Shown in pieces: positions 47,101-59,257 of a stretch of 64,000 bases of DNA (positions within the stretch are counted from its first letter, which is position 1; each line of letters opens with the position of its first letter). The notes below the pieces were generated by a model. That model saw only the letters and a program-made list of their open reading frames with translations, was not told the origin of the DNA and did no database searches. A program made the translations under genes and the position numbers. Source of the DNA: Anarhynchus alexandrinus (lineage: Eukaryota; Chordata; Aves; Charadriiformes; Charadriidae); the NCBI GenBank assembly GCA_008711295.1, contig VUYV01000154.1, positions 699,718 to 763,717 of the forward strand. Direction: 5' to 3'.

Positions 47101-48845
47101 TCACTTTCTTGGACTCTCGACTGCAGATACATTGATCTGGGACTCATCCTCTTTTCAGAATCCTGCTGCACATGGGTGGCATTTATCTAAATCACTGTAG
47201 AGCTGCCTAATGTAAACATCCAGTCACCCTCTCCTTATGGAGACTCTAATGGAAAGGCTCTAATATGCAAATTATATAATATGGAAATCAGTGCCTGGAA
47301 TAAGTCAGACAGATTCTGTCTTGAAAGTGCTTGCTTCTTCTCTGTTGATTATGGTGGAAGTCACAGTTCATATGAAGAAGTCCATATTGTAAACAGATAA
47401 AGTTATGTCACTTGATTTCCGCTTCTGGTGGTTAAAGCATATAAAGATTTTGGGGGCAGATTTTAATTTCTTGGAAAATGAGATTTCTAAGCAGGGAAGA
47501 ACAAGTTGCCATAAAAAACGTCTGTGCTGGTGAGAGAGAGCACCTACGGGGATTGCTGTGATTCCAACATTTTGTAAAAGGCAGTCAAACAAACAACAAA
47601 AAAATCCAATTCTTTCCTGGAAAAATAACAATGGTTTCTACAGGGATATGAGACAGAAACCAAACACTGAAGCTGTCCAAAGGAATAATATTTGCACATC
47701 TATACACACACACATCCAAGGCTCTTGTTACTCTGCTAATAGCTAAGCAAGGTGCATGGTTTCTTTTGCATTCCAAATAACAAATTTGTTTAAAGAAACT
47801 GTTTGGCTGTTGCCATCACATTTCTACTTGTTATTTGCGTGTAATACTCATCCTCGAGACTTTATGAATGTGACAATTCCCATTACGAGCACTGATAGTG
47901 GGATTGTGAGTTGCTAGACAGTGGCAAATACCAGAGTGTATCCGTTCATTGCAGTGCAGATGCATTTCTGTAGTGTTCCCAAACTCTTTTCTTCACATTT
48001 CCTCTCTGTAGTGTTAGTTGCGATACTAGGCCTCTTTGCTTTACCATATCTCACAAATCCCACAAAGCAATAGCTTTACAAGGTGATAAAGAGTGTCGGA
48101 GAAAGGACTCAAACAAGACCATCCAAGTCCACGCTCTTGTGCAGTGCTGCGGTCTTTCCCTTGATCTGTTCGTTCCCTCCAGCACATGTAAATATCTGTA
48201 TCTCAGTTGCTGCGACTGCCGTTCTCCTCCCTTCCTCTAGCTTCTGAAAGATAAGCACATAAAAAATAAGTTTTGAAGTTATGCAATTCAGGTTTTTCCT
48301 ACAAGCTCTACTTCTTCTCTGTGTGTGCACGGTGTTCAATGAAGCCAATCTCAAATGGAGATTATACGTGCTACCGTGAGACAAAGAATACATTAATAAG
48401 AATATCTGATTTGCTAGTCAACATTTTAAGAAATGTCTGTGCATCTTGCAGTGCTTCAGTCTGGATTTTTTTTAATCTTTGAGAAAAATGTGTTTGAATG
48501 CAAGCGAATTTTGCTATGCTGGAAAATCAGGCTTTCTCTACTGTTATTTCCAAAAAATGATGACAATTTTGGATTAATGAAGACCCCTCTACTGTTGCAC
48601 GACTGCCTACCTCATATTTTTATGAACCACAAAGTTAGAGGCACATCAAGTTGTGGAAAGGACTCCGTTGGTCAAAATCTTTGCTTTTATGTTAAAATCC
48701 ATTTATTCTTGAGGGGCAAAATGTAACAACAAAGAAAGTGTGTATAAGTATGTAGAACCCTGGTAATTTAGTCTTCAGCAGGTCATGTTGCTGCACAGGC
48801 TTAAGAGCTAGTTCACACTGTTATTGAATAAAAGCAAAAAGTATG
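44151..48845. other. unique sequence, no gene seen
   Basis: About 4.7 kb without supportable genes. Contents: an A run joined to C-rich sequence near 46808-46832, and chance frames up to 114 codons (45245-45589, +). No transposon recognised. Confidence 0.5.
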
Positions 48846-48859
48846 GTTACCATAGCAAC
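48846..48859. promoter_or_regulatory. candidate RFX X-box
   Basis: GTTACCATAGCAAC fits the full imperfect-palindrome consensus for RFX winged-helix factors (GTNRCC, 2-base spacer, RGYAAC). RFX sites of this form control ciliary and other genes. A back-of-envelope expectation for all spacer lengths is about 0.5 per 64 kb at uniform composition, so one match is not significant by itself. No promoter or exon is visible nearby; a distal enhancer role is only a possibility. Confidence 0.35.
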
Positions 48860-50795
48860 GGCCACAACACACGATGCTGATATTTCCCTCTGAGATTTTA
48901 AAGCCCCCCACATTTTTAAGGAAACATGCGCTGAAATGTCTTAGCTACGCTTGTAGGACTTTGTGGTTTTTATTAAAATGTACTAGATTTGATGTATTCG
49001 TCAGCAGTTGTTTCTGCTGAGCGATTTTAAATAAGGCCAATAAAGCAGTTGCAAGAGTATTAATAGTTTGTACGCAGACACAATACAGTTTCATTGTAGG
49101 TTGTTACCGGAAAGACATATTTTCATGTCTTCCTATGTTTGCAAACAGAAAGGAAAATGAGAAGCTGTATAAAGGAGGTCACATTTCCCAAATCAAATAA
49201 ACACCATCTCTTGCTCTTTCCCTCTGGAATGGTGAGTCTAACACATGAAACACTGCAGGGGTAAAGTCCTGGACTCCCCTGGATGAATAGTTTCCATGTC
49301 TATCCTATCATTTTCCTACTTTGCCATTAACTATCTCAAAATGGGAGAGTGGAGAACATGTAATATGGGTTATTATGTTACTTTAAATACTAACCAGAGG
49401 TAGGAGCTTGGAGGATTAACTTTATATTAGTCACCAGTGTACACCTATGTTTCAATGGTTTATATGGAATAAACTACACTTATAACCAAGCTATTGCAGA
49501 GGACAAGAACATAAAAACTTCTGCCTGTTATCTTTTAAAAAACCTTCCAGCTAATCCTTACTTTTGGAAGGAATTCTAGGGAGATAACCCAAAATGACTT
49601 TGTCTTGGCAGACAGGAATTACAGCTGGCAAAGAAGGGTATTACAAAGCGTGGTTGTACTGGTGGCACAGTCTTCTGGAAGGAATGTAAATGCAATTTTT
49701 AGAACAGTTCAGACTTGAGACATCTCTTACCGCTTGCTCACAGAGCAGGTTTAGTGTTCACTGAAATTTTATCCAATTTCCATTGGCCTACACAAGCATC
49801 TTCCTTCAGTTACTACTTGATGAGTCTTTTCTTTTCACTTTTTGTGTCAAACCACCGGTGCTGGATTTTTTTTATGGACCTCTGAGGAAACACCAGTGTT
49901 GATGTATGCTTCTGTACAGGGAATATTAGCTTAGAAAATGCACTAGTTTTTCTTAGTTAACTTTTGTGAGCGTCTCAGAAACAACCCACAGAGTCGGCAG
50001 GTTGAAAACAGCTGCCCTGAACTATTAAACGGCATTGCTGTAATCTGTATAATAATTACTGCATTATATCTCTGCAGCTGATACAGATGTAGCCAAATAT
50101 AGGCATCGTATAAGTTGATATATAAATGGAAAATACTGTTATTTAATTTTAATAATAATCCAGTCAAAAAGAGAGTTATATAGAGACAGAGCAGCAAATG
50201 CCTGAGAAAGCATTTGAGTAAGGTAGAGATCATTGACAGTGAGTAATGATTTCATATAACACAAAATGTCAAAAGAATAATTTACAGATAATATTAGGAA
50301 GGGTAAATGAGAAGACAATGGTTCAAAGTGAAAATAAGCTCAGGGTGCAGTGATCCAAAAATTGTATTTGAAGGCTGTATAATGCAAATACAAAGCTGGC
50401 AGGGCTGCGTCCCTTTGAAAGAGAAGGAAGTGTGCAGCCTAATTGTTAAATATGGCTCCATTTACCGAACAAAGAATGTTATCAGCAAGGCAAGAAGAAA
50501 GCTAAGAAGAAAGCACTGGTTCATACTGTGGGTAGTCACCTCTCTACAAATGGGCAGAACAAAGAGTATGGATTTGTACAGTCCCTTTTAAATTTGTAGG
50601 GATTCTCCTGTACAAGGGCCATATCAATTTTCATATCTTTACATATAATGCAGAAAATAATGGTTCGGTTGTTCTGCCTATAGTGCCAACACATAAATTT
50701 CCCTTTGCTTATGAATGTGTTTTCTTAATTACATTCATCTGTACATCTCTGGACTGTGTAACAGGTTTATTTTTGAGTCACTCATTTAACAGGTG
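48860..50795. other. unique sequence, no gene seen
   Basis: AT-rich DNA with only chance frames. The part up to about 49110 reads like typical vertebrate conserved noncoding sequence (TTTAAATAAGGCCAATAAAG, TATTAATAGTTTG), but conservation cannot be judged from one sequence. Confidence 0.45.
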
Positions 50796-51095
50796 CTAGA
50801 AAGCAACACAAAGATACTGTGAAATTGTTGATGAGATTTACTACCTAAAGCATTCAGTTAGACCCAATCAAGGTATAACAGGCAGAGGGAGATAAATTTT
50901 GGATCAAAGGACTGTTGCTGGAAAACAGAAGCACTCTTTTTTTTTTTCACTGGGATGTAGGACTAGATCACCGAGCCCAGTCACCTGCCAGTTCTGCCAA
51001 GTATGTTATATAATCTCATCCACAGGTGTAATAACCTGTCTTTTGAAAATGATTAAAATGATGTTCTCCTCTTTTCATATTGGATAGATGTTGCA
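50796..51095 (+). repeat. 300-bp duplicated block, copy 1
   Basis: These 300 bases recur at 51370-51669 with seven substitutions and no indels by my comparison. All seven lie between 50971 and 51023; the first 175 and last 72 bases are identical. The block contains an 11-T run and a chance 62-codon frame in each copy. It does not look like a known transposon; it is unique flank that has been duplicated, or placed twice by assembly. Confidence 0.95.
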
Positions 51096-51368
51096 GAACC
51101 TCATGACTCCGATGGTTAATGACACGCGGAAAGTAGACTCCACAACCGAGATGGTTGTAAAGTAGGTATGTTTATTCAGCGCTGGGCAGCACGGGGGGTC
51201 GCCCCACCACAATCATGCGCGCCCAATGCAGTGGCTTTCTCAAATATATATAGTACTTAATCACATAAACATAAGATTTCTGAACACGCCTATACATATT
51301 CATGACCTGTCCCCGCTTCGTATTAAAATTAACTCTAATACATCATTTTCATAAACTCCTCCCAACTA
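51096..51368 (-). mobile_element. LTR-like fragment of an endogenous retrovirus
   Basis: A GC-contrasting insert with LTR architecture in minus orientation. On the minus strand, a TATATATA element (51245-51252) is followed about 70 bases later by AATAAA (51171-51176) and a downstream stretch rich in GT/AC. The middle block on the + strand (TTTATTCAGCGCTGGGCAGC, then an ACGGGGGGTCGCCCCACCAC stretch and CATGCGCGCCC) resembles LTR sequences I have seen in bird genomes, but I cannot name the family. The right (U3) side stops at an N (51369), so the LTR is probably incomplete. The left terminus cannot be placed exactly; it begins at or just before 51096. No gag, pol or env sequence is present. Confidence 0.6.
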
Positions 51369-51369
51369 N

Positions 51370-51669
51370 CTAGAAAGCAACACAAAGATACTGTGAAATT
51401 GTTGATGAGATTTACTACCTAAAGCATTCAGTTAGACCCAATCAAGGTATAACAGGCAGAGGGAGATAAATTTTGGATCAAAGGACTGTTGCTGGAAAAC
51501 AGAAGCACTCTTTTTTTTTTTCACTGGGATGTAGGACTAGATCATGGAGCCCAGTCACCCACCCGTTCTGCCAAGTATGTTGTATAATCTCATCCATAGG
51601 TGTAATAACCTGTCTTTTGAAAATGATTAAAATGATGTTCTCCTCTTTTCATATTGGATAGATGTTGCA
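51370..51669 (+). repeat. 300-bp duplicated block, copy 2 (N-bounded)
   Basis: Second copy of 50796-51095, offset by 574 bases. It is bounded exactly by single undetermined bases at 51369 and 51670. Those one-base gaps at both edges are what scaffolding software leaves where contigs abut or overlap, so the block is more likely an alternative-allele contig than a true tandem duplication. Confidence 0.95.
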
Positions 51670-51670
51670 N

Positions 51671-52342
51671 ATATACCCCTGACTCAGTTAGCAACTATCT
51701 TTTAGGTTCTAGCCTAAAGATTTTCCTGACCAAAGTAGAAACATTTTTTTTATGCCACTATTATTCTGTAACTTTTCTCCTTCTCTGTAGTATTTTGAGG
51801 AATGACATTAACTCTGATTCGGTCTTTAATTTTTCTGACTTTTGATTAGGACTTTCAGTCTCAGTGTTATAGAATAGATATGTTTATTGATCACCCTGCT
51901 TACCTTCTTATGTAAGTGCTTGAGCCTGATTTCAACATCTTTGCACACAGCGATGTTTCTAATAAAAACAAACTTCAGGATGGGATTCATGTTACATTTC
52001 ATATGGTGTGAGTGCATCACACTAGTGAGAGTTCAGCTCAGGATTTTCACCTGATGACAAGGTGAGTTCAACACTAAACCTCTGTTTTTTGGGACAGGCT
52101 GAGAAAGTAACCTTCGTTTAAGTGGCCATACAGAGTACACCTGTTTTCCAAAATCTTACCATTTATTGTTCTTCCATGGTGTTTGTACAATACAGTGTTA
52201 GGCCCCTCTTGCTTTGTTTTCCATAATTGCGCAGCCATTAAACCAGCTGCACAGTATCTATCCCTTTAACACACTGCTTCTGTCCCAGTATACATACTAT
52301 GTTTTATTAAATCCATAATTCATATTTCTTAGTTTCTTTTCT
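51671..52342. other. unique sequence, no gene seen
   Basis: Continuation of the flank after the N-bounded block. No LTR or retroviral gene recognised. Confidence 0.5.
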
Positions 52343-52412
52343 CACATCAGGAGTTGTAAGCAAGAATAGTAACGATACACATCAGGAGTTATAAGCAAGG
52401 CTGGTAATCATA
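52343..52412 (+). repeat. 35-bp tandem duplication
   Basis: Two adjacent units starting CACATCAGGAGTT (52343-52377 and 52378-52412), differing at a few positions (GTAAGCAAGAATAGTAACGATA versus ATAAGCAAGGCTGGTAATCATA). The divergence says the duplication is not very recent. Confidence 0.9.
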
Positions 52413-54061
52413 TAAGGATGTTGCAACAAACAAAATGTTGCGCAAGTGCAATGCTGCTCCCCGTGAGCCTCCATATAACTCCCCTGGCTGTGTGTTGAAG
52501 AATCACAAACCGAAAACGCTTCCAGCTACACAAATGTTTTGGGGATTGGGATCTTTAGAAAGACAGGTTCTGTTTGTGTGTTTTCAAGTTCTCACCGGCC
52601 ATTGTACATTGCACAAAGATGCCAAGGAAACTGTTAGGTAGGGAAAGAGTTGTTGCAGCCTATTTTCTTCAGCTTCTATTGTAGCAGGTTATAAAGATAA
52701 AATGGGTTTAATTTTATGGAAATGGTGCAAAAAATGCTTGCATATTTAACCTCAAAATCTTTGTTGTAGAAGTGGATGATCACACATACTTATTTACTCT
52801 TTTTCTGCTACTGAAAAATCACTTCCATGAAAAGAGGGAGGAAACATGGAGATATGTGCCTTACTATGTAGGTCAACTATTAATTGGTTTCAAAGGGCTT
52901 TATTCTTTAAAAGAAATCATCCTTTTATACTTACAGAAGACATTTGTTCCATTTGCAGTATAAATTGGGACACATGCAGTTTCCTTTGTTGTTCTCCAAA
53001 CCATGATGAGTAAGCAAGCCCATTAACTCAACGAGCAATATAGTGAAGCCTTTTGCAAAATACTTCAGAAGAAAAGCAGAAAAATCTCCATAACCACAGG
53101 TGAGCAATAAAATAGCTATAAGGCAAAAGTATTGTTTGCAGTATGCCCTTAATCAGTGGCTCTTCTTTTTACATCTCAGTGTGAAATCTCTGTATCAGTG
53201 AAGTTAGTTTCGTAAGAAATAATCAGGGAGACTTTATAAAACCTAAAGGCCACTACAAATTAGATTCTATCTGTACCAAATATCCATTAGAAGTTCACAA
53301 ATGAACCACTCTCATTTCAAAATATTTTGTCTTTCTGTCAAAACTCTGGCGTGAATGAAAAGCGCTTTGTATTATTAAAAAAGAACACGGTTTGGTAATA
53401 CCTCCATTTTACTTAAAACACACAAAGTTGCCTTAAGCGAGGTTGTTTTCTTTTCAGATAAATGTTCTAGAGCAATATTAGATGGCTAAGGGAATTAATA
53501 ATTTCTTGTGGTAGCAGCTGTCTTCTGCGGATGGCTGGTTTGAATCCAGACAGGCCATGACTGGAGAGTGTTATCCTCATTTCAGAATAAAGTACAGTCA
53601 TAACTCAAAATGATGCTGCTTGCATCTGTGCTATTACACAGTACTTGCGTCATTATTGTACCATGCTGTACTTCTCGTGCCACTGTAAAAGTAATTTATT
53701 CCCTTAGCCTGCTGTCCGTCATAAGTTTCACGATTTGCTCCTTCAATTCATATTGTATTCTCTTTTTCAGAGAGTATCAGAATTGTAAGAGGGCTCCAGG
53801 GGTTGATTGTATTACAGCTTCCATAACTGTGTTCTTAAACGGGTCAGATTCGTGATGAATGGACAATAATCATTACTATCCCCTGACCTGATATTCTGGT
53901 GGCTACCTGACTACTGGCAGTGCCTCTTAAGCATGAAGAAAATGCATGGTGTGGCAGGAAGCTGCCTGACTGCCTGAGCCTTTTCTGTCTACTAAATTCA
54001 TGAGACAGATCACAAATGACATGATTTCATTGTTCTCACCACCACTGTCTTGCTCCACCAG
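52413..54061. other. unique sequence, no gene seen
   Basis: AT-rich with chance frames under 82 codons. Nothing recognised. Confidence 0.5.
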
Positions 54062-54126
54062 TGCCCAATATCGCCTGCCAGTTTCTCCAGGAGAAATCTG
54101 GAAATGGTTGAGAACCGACTTCCAAG
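54062..54126 (+). other. weak candidate exon (65 nt)
   Basis: A pyrimidine-rich tract (CTCACCACCACTGTCTTGCTC) ends in CACCAG just before 54062, and the block ends CCAAG/GTAATA, a fair donor. Two frames stay open for the whole length; one reads AQYRLPVSPGEIWKWLRTDF. No neighbouring exon is apparent and the block is very short, so chance is quite possible. Confidence 0.15.
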
Positions 54127-55629
54127 GTAATAAATTAACATCCCTTGTCCTGTAACTGGAACAGAAAACCAGACAGCCTCTACTCAGCCCGCTTGTTGCT
54201 ACTTCAACACAGCAGGAACCATGGTGAGAAAAATAAGAGAAGAAATCCCTATCCATGACTTCCATGGGTCCTTTTCCTACTTATAAGTATTTGTTGATTG
54301 GCAATACTATTTTTTTGCAGCAGTGCCAAATAGCCACTCCTGTACCTATGCCAAGGATAATACTTTATTTTCTAATGTTTGATCAAAAACCCTACTTTTT
54401 TTTCCCCAAGAAACTCCATATACAGCTTCTGCGTTTTTTAACCCTCTATAAATCACCAAACTGAACATCTGTTACAGTATTACAACACAGCACTATAGTT
54501 GAGATTAAGAATCTGGTTAGATTTATATTCTCTTCAAGTTGAAGGAATACTTGCTCACAGTTGTTACAAGCAGTCATATATGTAAAAGCCACTTGGTGCT
54601 GATAGTTATAAAGAAAAGATCAATAAAGCAAGCAGAGCAGTCTTGGCCAGTGCAACATATCAGAGAGTAAAGTGTAATTTGGCCTTGTAGAACAACATGA
54701 GAACTCAGCCTCTTGGAAAAATACCTTCCAGAGAGGACTGGAAGGAAATTAAAATGTATATCCTCTTCTATGGGGAAAAGAGAGGGCTCTTTATATGCTG
54801 AATTCTATTATCAAGAAGTGTCCAAGTTATTGACTATATCTAAGATTTTGAAAACAGAAAGATCTAACCATAAAACATTTATAAAATGAAAGGGGGGAAA
54901 TAACTCAGACATTTGCTTGTTATGGATATTTCTGTTCCATTTCTTTCACAAGCTCCACTTAACCAAGACAAGAAATGCATAGAAGGTGGCTGAGCTAAAC
55001 GCAGGTAGTGACCATGCTGACCCAGAAACACACAAGCAAAGCTCCTCAGTTAACGTTCAAGTATTGTTTTGTTTCTATATATGGGTTGTAAATGTCATTT
55101 TGGGGGGAAAAATAAATTCATTAACACAACTGTGTTGTACACCATTAAACCACCAATCTAGACAAAGGTACTTGGAAATGTATTATCATTTCCCGTTATC
55201 ACTGTGAATATTTTCTTCCATCTCTGTAACTTTCTTCTCTACCTCCCATGCTAACTGGGATCGGATAATGTATTTTTAAAGCAAACACTTTTTTTCAATA
55301 CAAAGACTTTTTAGCAGAGTAATTTGAAACATTTTAGTTGCCTCATTTACCAGCATCACTCAAAAAACTTACCTTTATTTGCAAACATTACTGTGTGAAA
55401 TATTACTACAGTGAAGTTAGCAAAATGACTCTGAACTGCAGGGTGCTGAAATTCCCTCATCGTCTTCCCTGACTTCGATAGAGCCAGGATTTCCTCCCAT
55501 TGTGTTTATGGCAGGGTGGAACGGAATTCGAACCTATAAGTGACTTGCCACTGTGTAGATGATTCTGTAACAAAACCCCAACAATGTCCTATTAAAGATG
55601 AGTAACTAAGGGTTAAGATATGAGTTGTT
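54127..55629. other. unique sequence, no gene seen
   Basis: AT-rich DNA leading up to the large CR1 copy. No feature recognised. Confidence 0.5.
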
Positions 55630-56851
55630 GGTGACCTTCTATGAAGGGGTTACAGCACTGGTAGATAAGGAAGAACAACAGATGTCATCTACCTGGACTT
55701 ATGCAAAGCATTTGACACTGTTCCGCATGACATCCTGGTGTCTAAATTGGAGAAAACCAGGTTTGATGGAAGGAGCACTCAGTGGATAAGGAACTGGCTG
55801 GATGGCCGCACTCAAAGAGTTGTGGTCAACAGCTCGATGTCCAAGTGGAAGTGAGTGACGAGTGGCATTCCTCAGGGGTTGGTACTGGGACCGGTGCTGT
55901 TTACCGACTTTGTTGGTGACATGGACCATGGGATTGAGTGCACCCTCAGCAAGTTTGCCGATGATACCAAGATGTGTGGTGCGGTCAACATGCTGCAGGG
56001 AAGGGATGCCATCCAGAGGGACCTGGACAGGCTTGAGAGATGGGCCCATACCAGCTTCATGAAGTTCAACCAGGCCAAGTGCAAAGTCCTGCACCTGGGT
56101 CGGGGCAACCCTTGGTATCAGTACAGGCTGGGTGGAGAATGGATTGAGAGCAGCCCGGAGGAGAAGGACTTGGGGGTGTTGGTTGATAAGAAGCTCAACA
56201 TGAGCCGACAGTGAACGCTTGCAGCCCAGAAGGCCAACTGTATCCCGGGCTGCATCATGAGAAGCACGGTCAGCACGTTGAGGGAGGGGATTCTGCCCCT
56301 CTACTCCGCTCTCGTGAGACCACACCTGCAGTACTGCATCCAGCTTTGGTGTCTTCAGCATAAGAAGGACATGGGCCTGTTGGAGCACGTCCAGAGGAGG
56401 GCCACGAAGATGACCAGAATGCTGGAGCACCTCTCCTATGAGGACAGGCTGAGAGAGTTGGGGTTGTTCATCCTGGAGAAGAGAAAGTTCTGGGGAGATC
56501 TTATCGCAGTCTTCCATTATCTGAAGGGGACCTGCAAGAAGGTTGGAGAGGGACTTTTTACAAGGGCATGTAGTGATAGCATGAGGGGTAATGGCTTCAA
56601 ACTGGAAGACAGTATATTTAGATTAGATATCAGAAAGAAAATTTTCTCTATGAGGGTGGTGAGACACTGGCGCAGGTTGTCCAGAGAAGTTGTGGCTGCC
56701 CCATCCCTGGAGGTGTTCAAGACCAGTTTGGATGGGGTTTTGAGCAACCTGGTCTGGTGGGAGGTGTCCCTGCCCATGGCAGGGTGGCTGGAACTAGATG
56801 ATCTTTAATGTCCCTTCTAATCTAATCCATTCTGAGTCTAAGATTCTATGA
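55630..56851 (+). mobile_element. CR1 LINE, 5'-truncated, RT domain to 3' tail (dead)
   Basis: The longest CR1 copy in the window, about 1.2 kb, + strand. It starts inside the reverse transcriptase domain. It holds the [11 protein letters not shown] motif (catalytic Asp region, from about 55690), the GIPQG motif (55864-55878), the catalytic FADD box (55954-55965) and the KVLHLG and [10 protein letters not shown] thumb-region phrases, followed by the C-terminal region with RPHLQYC, RRATKM, YEDRLRELGLF and GNGFKL. Inactivating changes: a probable 1-bp deletion near 55670-55680, and in-frame TGA codons at 55852-55854 and 56212-56214. The usual terminal stop after LSNLV has become TGG, so the last frame reads on to TAA at 56806-56808. 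A short 3' UTR and a decayed octamer tail end at 56851. A 272-codon frame antisense to it is a shadow. Confidence 0.95.
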
Positions 56852-59049
56852 TAAACAAATTAGACATATTCTAGCGTAAGTGCACTTTTTTTTTTCTGTT
56901 GATTTAACTTTAGCTCATTGAAAAGTATTTATCTAATTACACAAATTGTACTGGAACTGTTCCATTTACACATAACTTGGTGTGTCCAGTGAAAGCTGGA
57001 TTAACAAATGTAAATGAGACAGATATAGATATAAATTGGTGATTTGGGCACAGTTCCCTTGAGCATGACTTCCATCCATTAATGACCAGGACACGGACAT
57101 TTTTTCTTCAAGAAAAAGCAAATCAAGCTTTTCTCCAAATTTCTGTGATACAAAGAACAACCTCTACCTGTCATTACAATATCATTTAATTTTAGGACCA
57201 AGAAATTATTGGATGAATATCATCCTTTCACTATTTGTCATAATTTTAATAATTGTGATCATTTAAGTAATTAAAAGAGAAAAAGGAAAAATAATGCAGG
57301 TATTACATTTGTGCTAGGTAGTTTGCAGGATTCACTGCCCTCTATTTAAACTGAAACTTCTGCAGAAAAGGCAGAGCAGGGGCTGTCTCATGCCACATAT
57401 GTGCAGTGCATGGGAAATTTGAACAGGCACAAGCTGGGCCACAAAGAACTACTATTACACAGTCAACAAAAATAATAACTTTCTCAGAAATACTTTACCA
57501 TAGCATCTTAAAAACATTTTTAGCAGTAATCTCTCTGTGGAGAAAGGCCTGACTTAGCCACTAGTCTTCCCTATATTTAGTACTAGGTACTAAAGTGCAG
57601 GTACTTGCGTTAAGTGGCACCCTAGTGCAAGCCTTTGTCATACTGAGTCTTTTCTACCTGGAAGCCAGTACTGCTATAAATGACAAGTCACAGAAGCCCA
57701 ATGGCTCTTTCACTGCATGCATAGTGTACATACATATCCAAGACTGAACCACCGTCCATAAGCCTTGTAGCTCCTAGACACACAAATCTGCAGTGTAGTT
57801 TCTGGAATATATCTGCAGGCAGTATGGAAATCGTATCATGAGAATATCTAGGGAAGGATATGTAAAATAAAGAGTCATTGCTGTGTTCGAAAGCCCTCAG
57901 GTTGGAATCCAGCACAAGAGCTTTATAGGTTTCAGGAATAAAATACCTTAAATGGTGCTAAAAGATGTTAACTAAATGTCAGTTTTGCATAGGAAACAGA
58001 CATTATTTATTAAACATCAGATTAACAAACATTTAAATTAAGTGATAATCAAAGGCCTGATATTGCTTTACATCCCAATTAGGTTGTTTCTTTCAACTCA
58101 TTTGGACTGACTTATAGAGAAAACAGAAAATGCGTTTAAATCAAGTAAGTTTGTTATCAAAGAAAACAGTTCTGAAGAAAAAAATTTCTTGCCCTTTCTT
58201 ACTTTTTCTTTTTCATTGTGAGTTTTGGTTCACATTTTACTTCAAAGTAAAGATAATGCCAGAGGAGTAACAGCGATTGAGACCTAGGATGGGGTGTGTG
58301 GAGGGATTGCTTCTGCCCGTTACCTCCTTTGTACCTGTCTTTCTGTGCCTCTGTTCTTTGCACTTTGGCTAACCCATCTGCTTGAATGCTAAGCTTTAGT
58401 GTTATTGTAACATTGATTATGAAGATATATTTCCATATCCGTGTTCTGGTTTCTCTGTAATAATTTTTATCACACTCCACACAAATGATTAATGTTGACT
58501 TCCTTTCAGGACTTCAGCACATCTGTTGCAGCACTGATAAAGTCAAAAAGCTAATGCTGTTTGGGTATCCCAGGCACCTAGAACACCTCCAAATGAATGC
58601 CCCTTCATGCAACCAGGGTGTCAGAGGAGGACTGGAAAATTAGTCACTGATGTGGCATTGTACAATAACTAATACTTCTTAAAACGAAGCTTAGGATAAT
58701 AGTAACTTACCACAATTTATTTATGCAAATCCTTTTCTCTTTTGTCCCATCCATATGAGTTTTAGTTCAATATGTTACTTCTTAGAATCAGCTTGGGAGC
58801 TTGTAGACCTTGAGAGAGCTGTTGGTCACCAACTAACGGCTACCTGTGGTATTTTCTACTTCAGAAAGCAGAGCAATGCAAGACAGTCCTTTCCTCCTCA
58901 GTCTTTTATGAGGTAGATCATGAATTATTAGTACCTAAATTACCTTAAAGTACAATCATTTAGTTTTACCAGAAACACTTAAAGAATTCAGGTATGGTGT
59001 GTGTTTTAAACACGATGCTGAAAGTAAGGTGAAACTCTTAGATGCTTAC
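56852..59049. other. unique sequence, no gene seen
   Basis: About 2.2 kb after the CR1 tail. No repeat or exon that I can support. Confidence 0.5.
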
Positions 59050-59106
59050 CTCAGGGTAGGTTCCAGAGTCTCTTGCTTTGTAGTTTTCAATGATCTGCTT
59101 AATAAG
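59050..59106 (-). other. candidate small exon (57 nt)
   Basis: On the minus strand an AACATCAG acceptor-like site precedes a 19-codon open block reading LIKQIIENYKARDSGTYPE, followed by CTGAG/GTAAGC, a good donor. It starts and ends in phase 0. The polypyrimidine tract is weak. Its phase fits the block at 60115-60310 (which ends in phase 0) but not the nearer block at 59258-59430. The gene is not recognised. Confidence 0.2.
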
Positions 59107-59257
59107 CTGATGTTATGCAGTATAGAGTTGTAACTGAATCTGATTATACATGTCCTAGAGGGAAAACTCCCAGAACACGATCAATCTATTCAGGGATTTA
59201 AAGTGTGATTTATATAATTTACAAGCGGTGTTTAATACAAACTATCATCACACTTAC

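Noticed and set aside
55699..56517. 272-codon open frame on the minus strand, longest in the window
   Set aside because: It is exactly antisense to the CR1 reverse transcriptase region and its translation resembles no protein. It is a shadow of low stop density on the complement.
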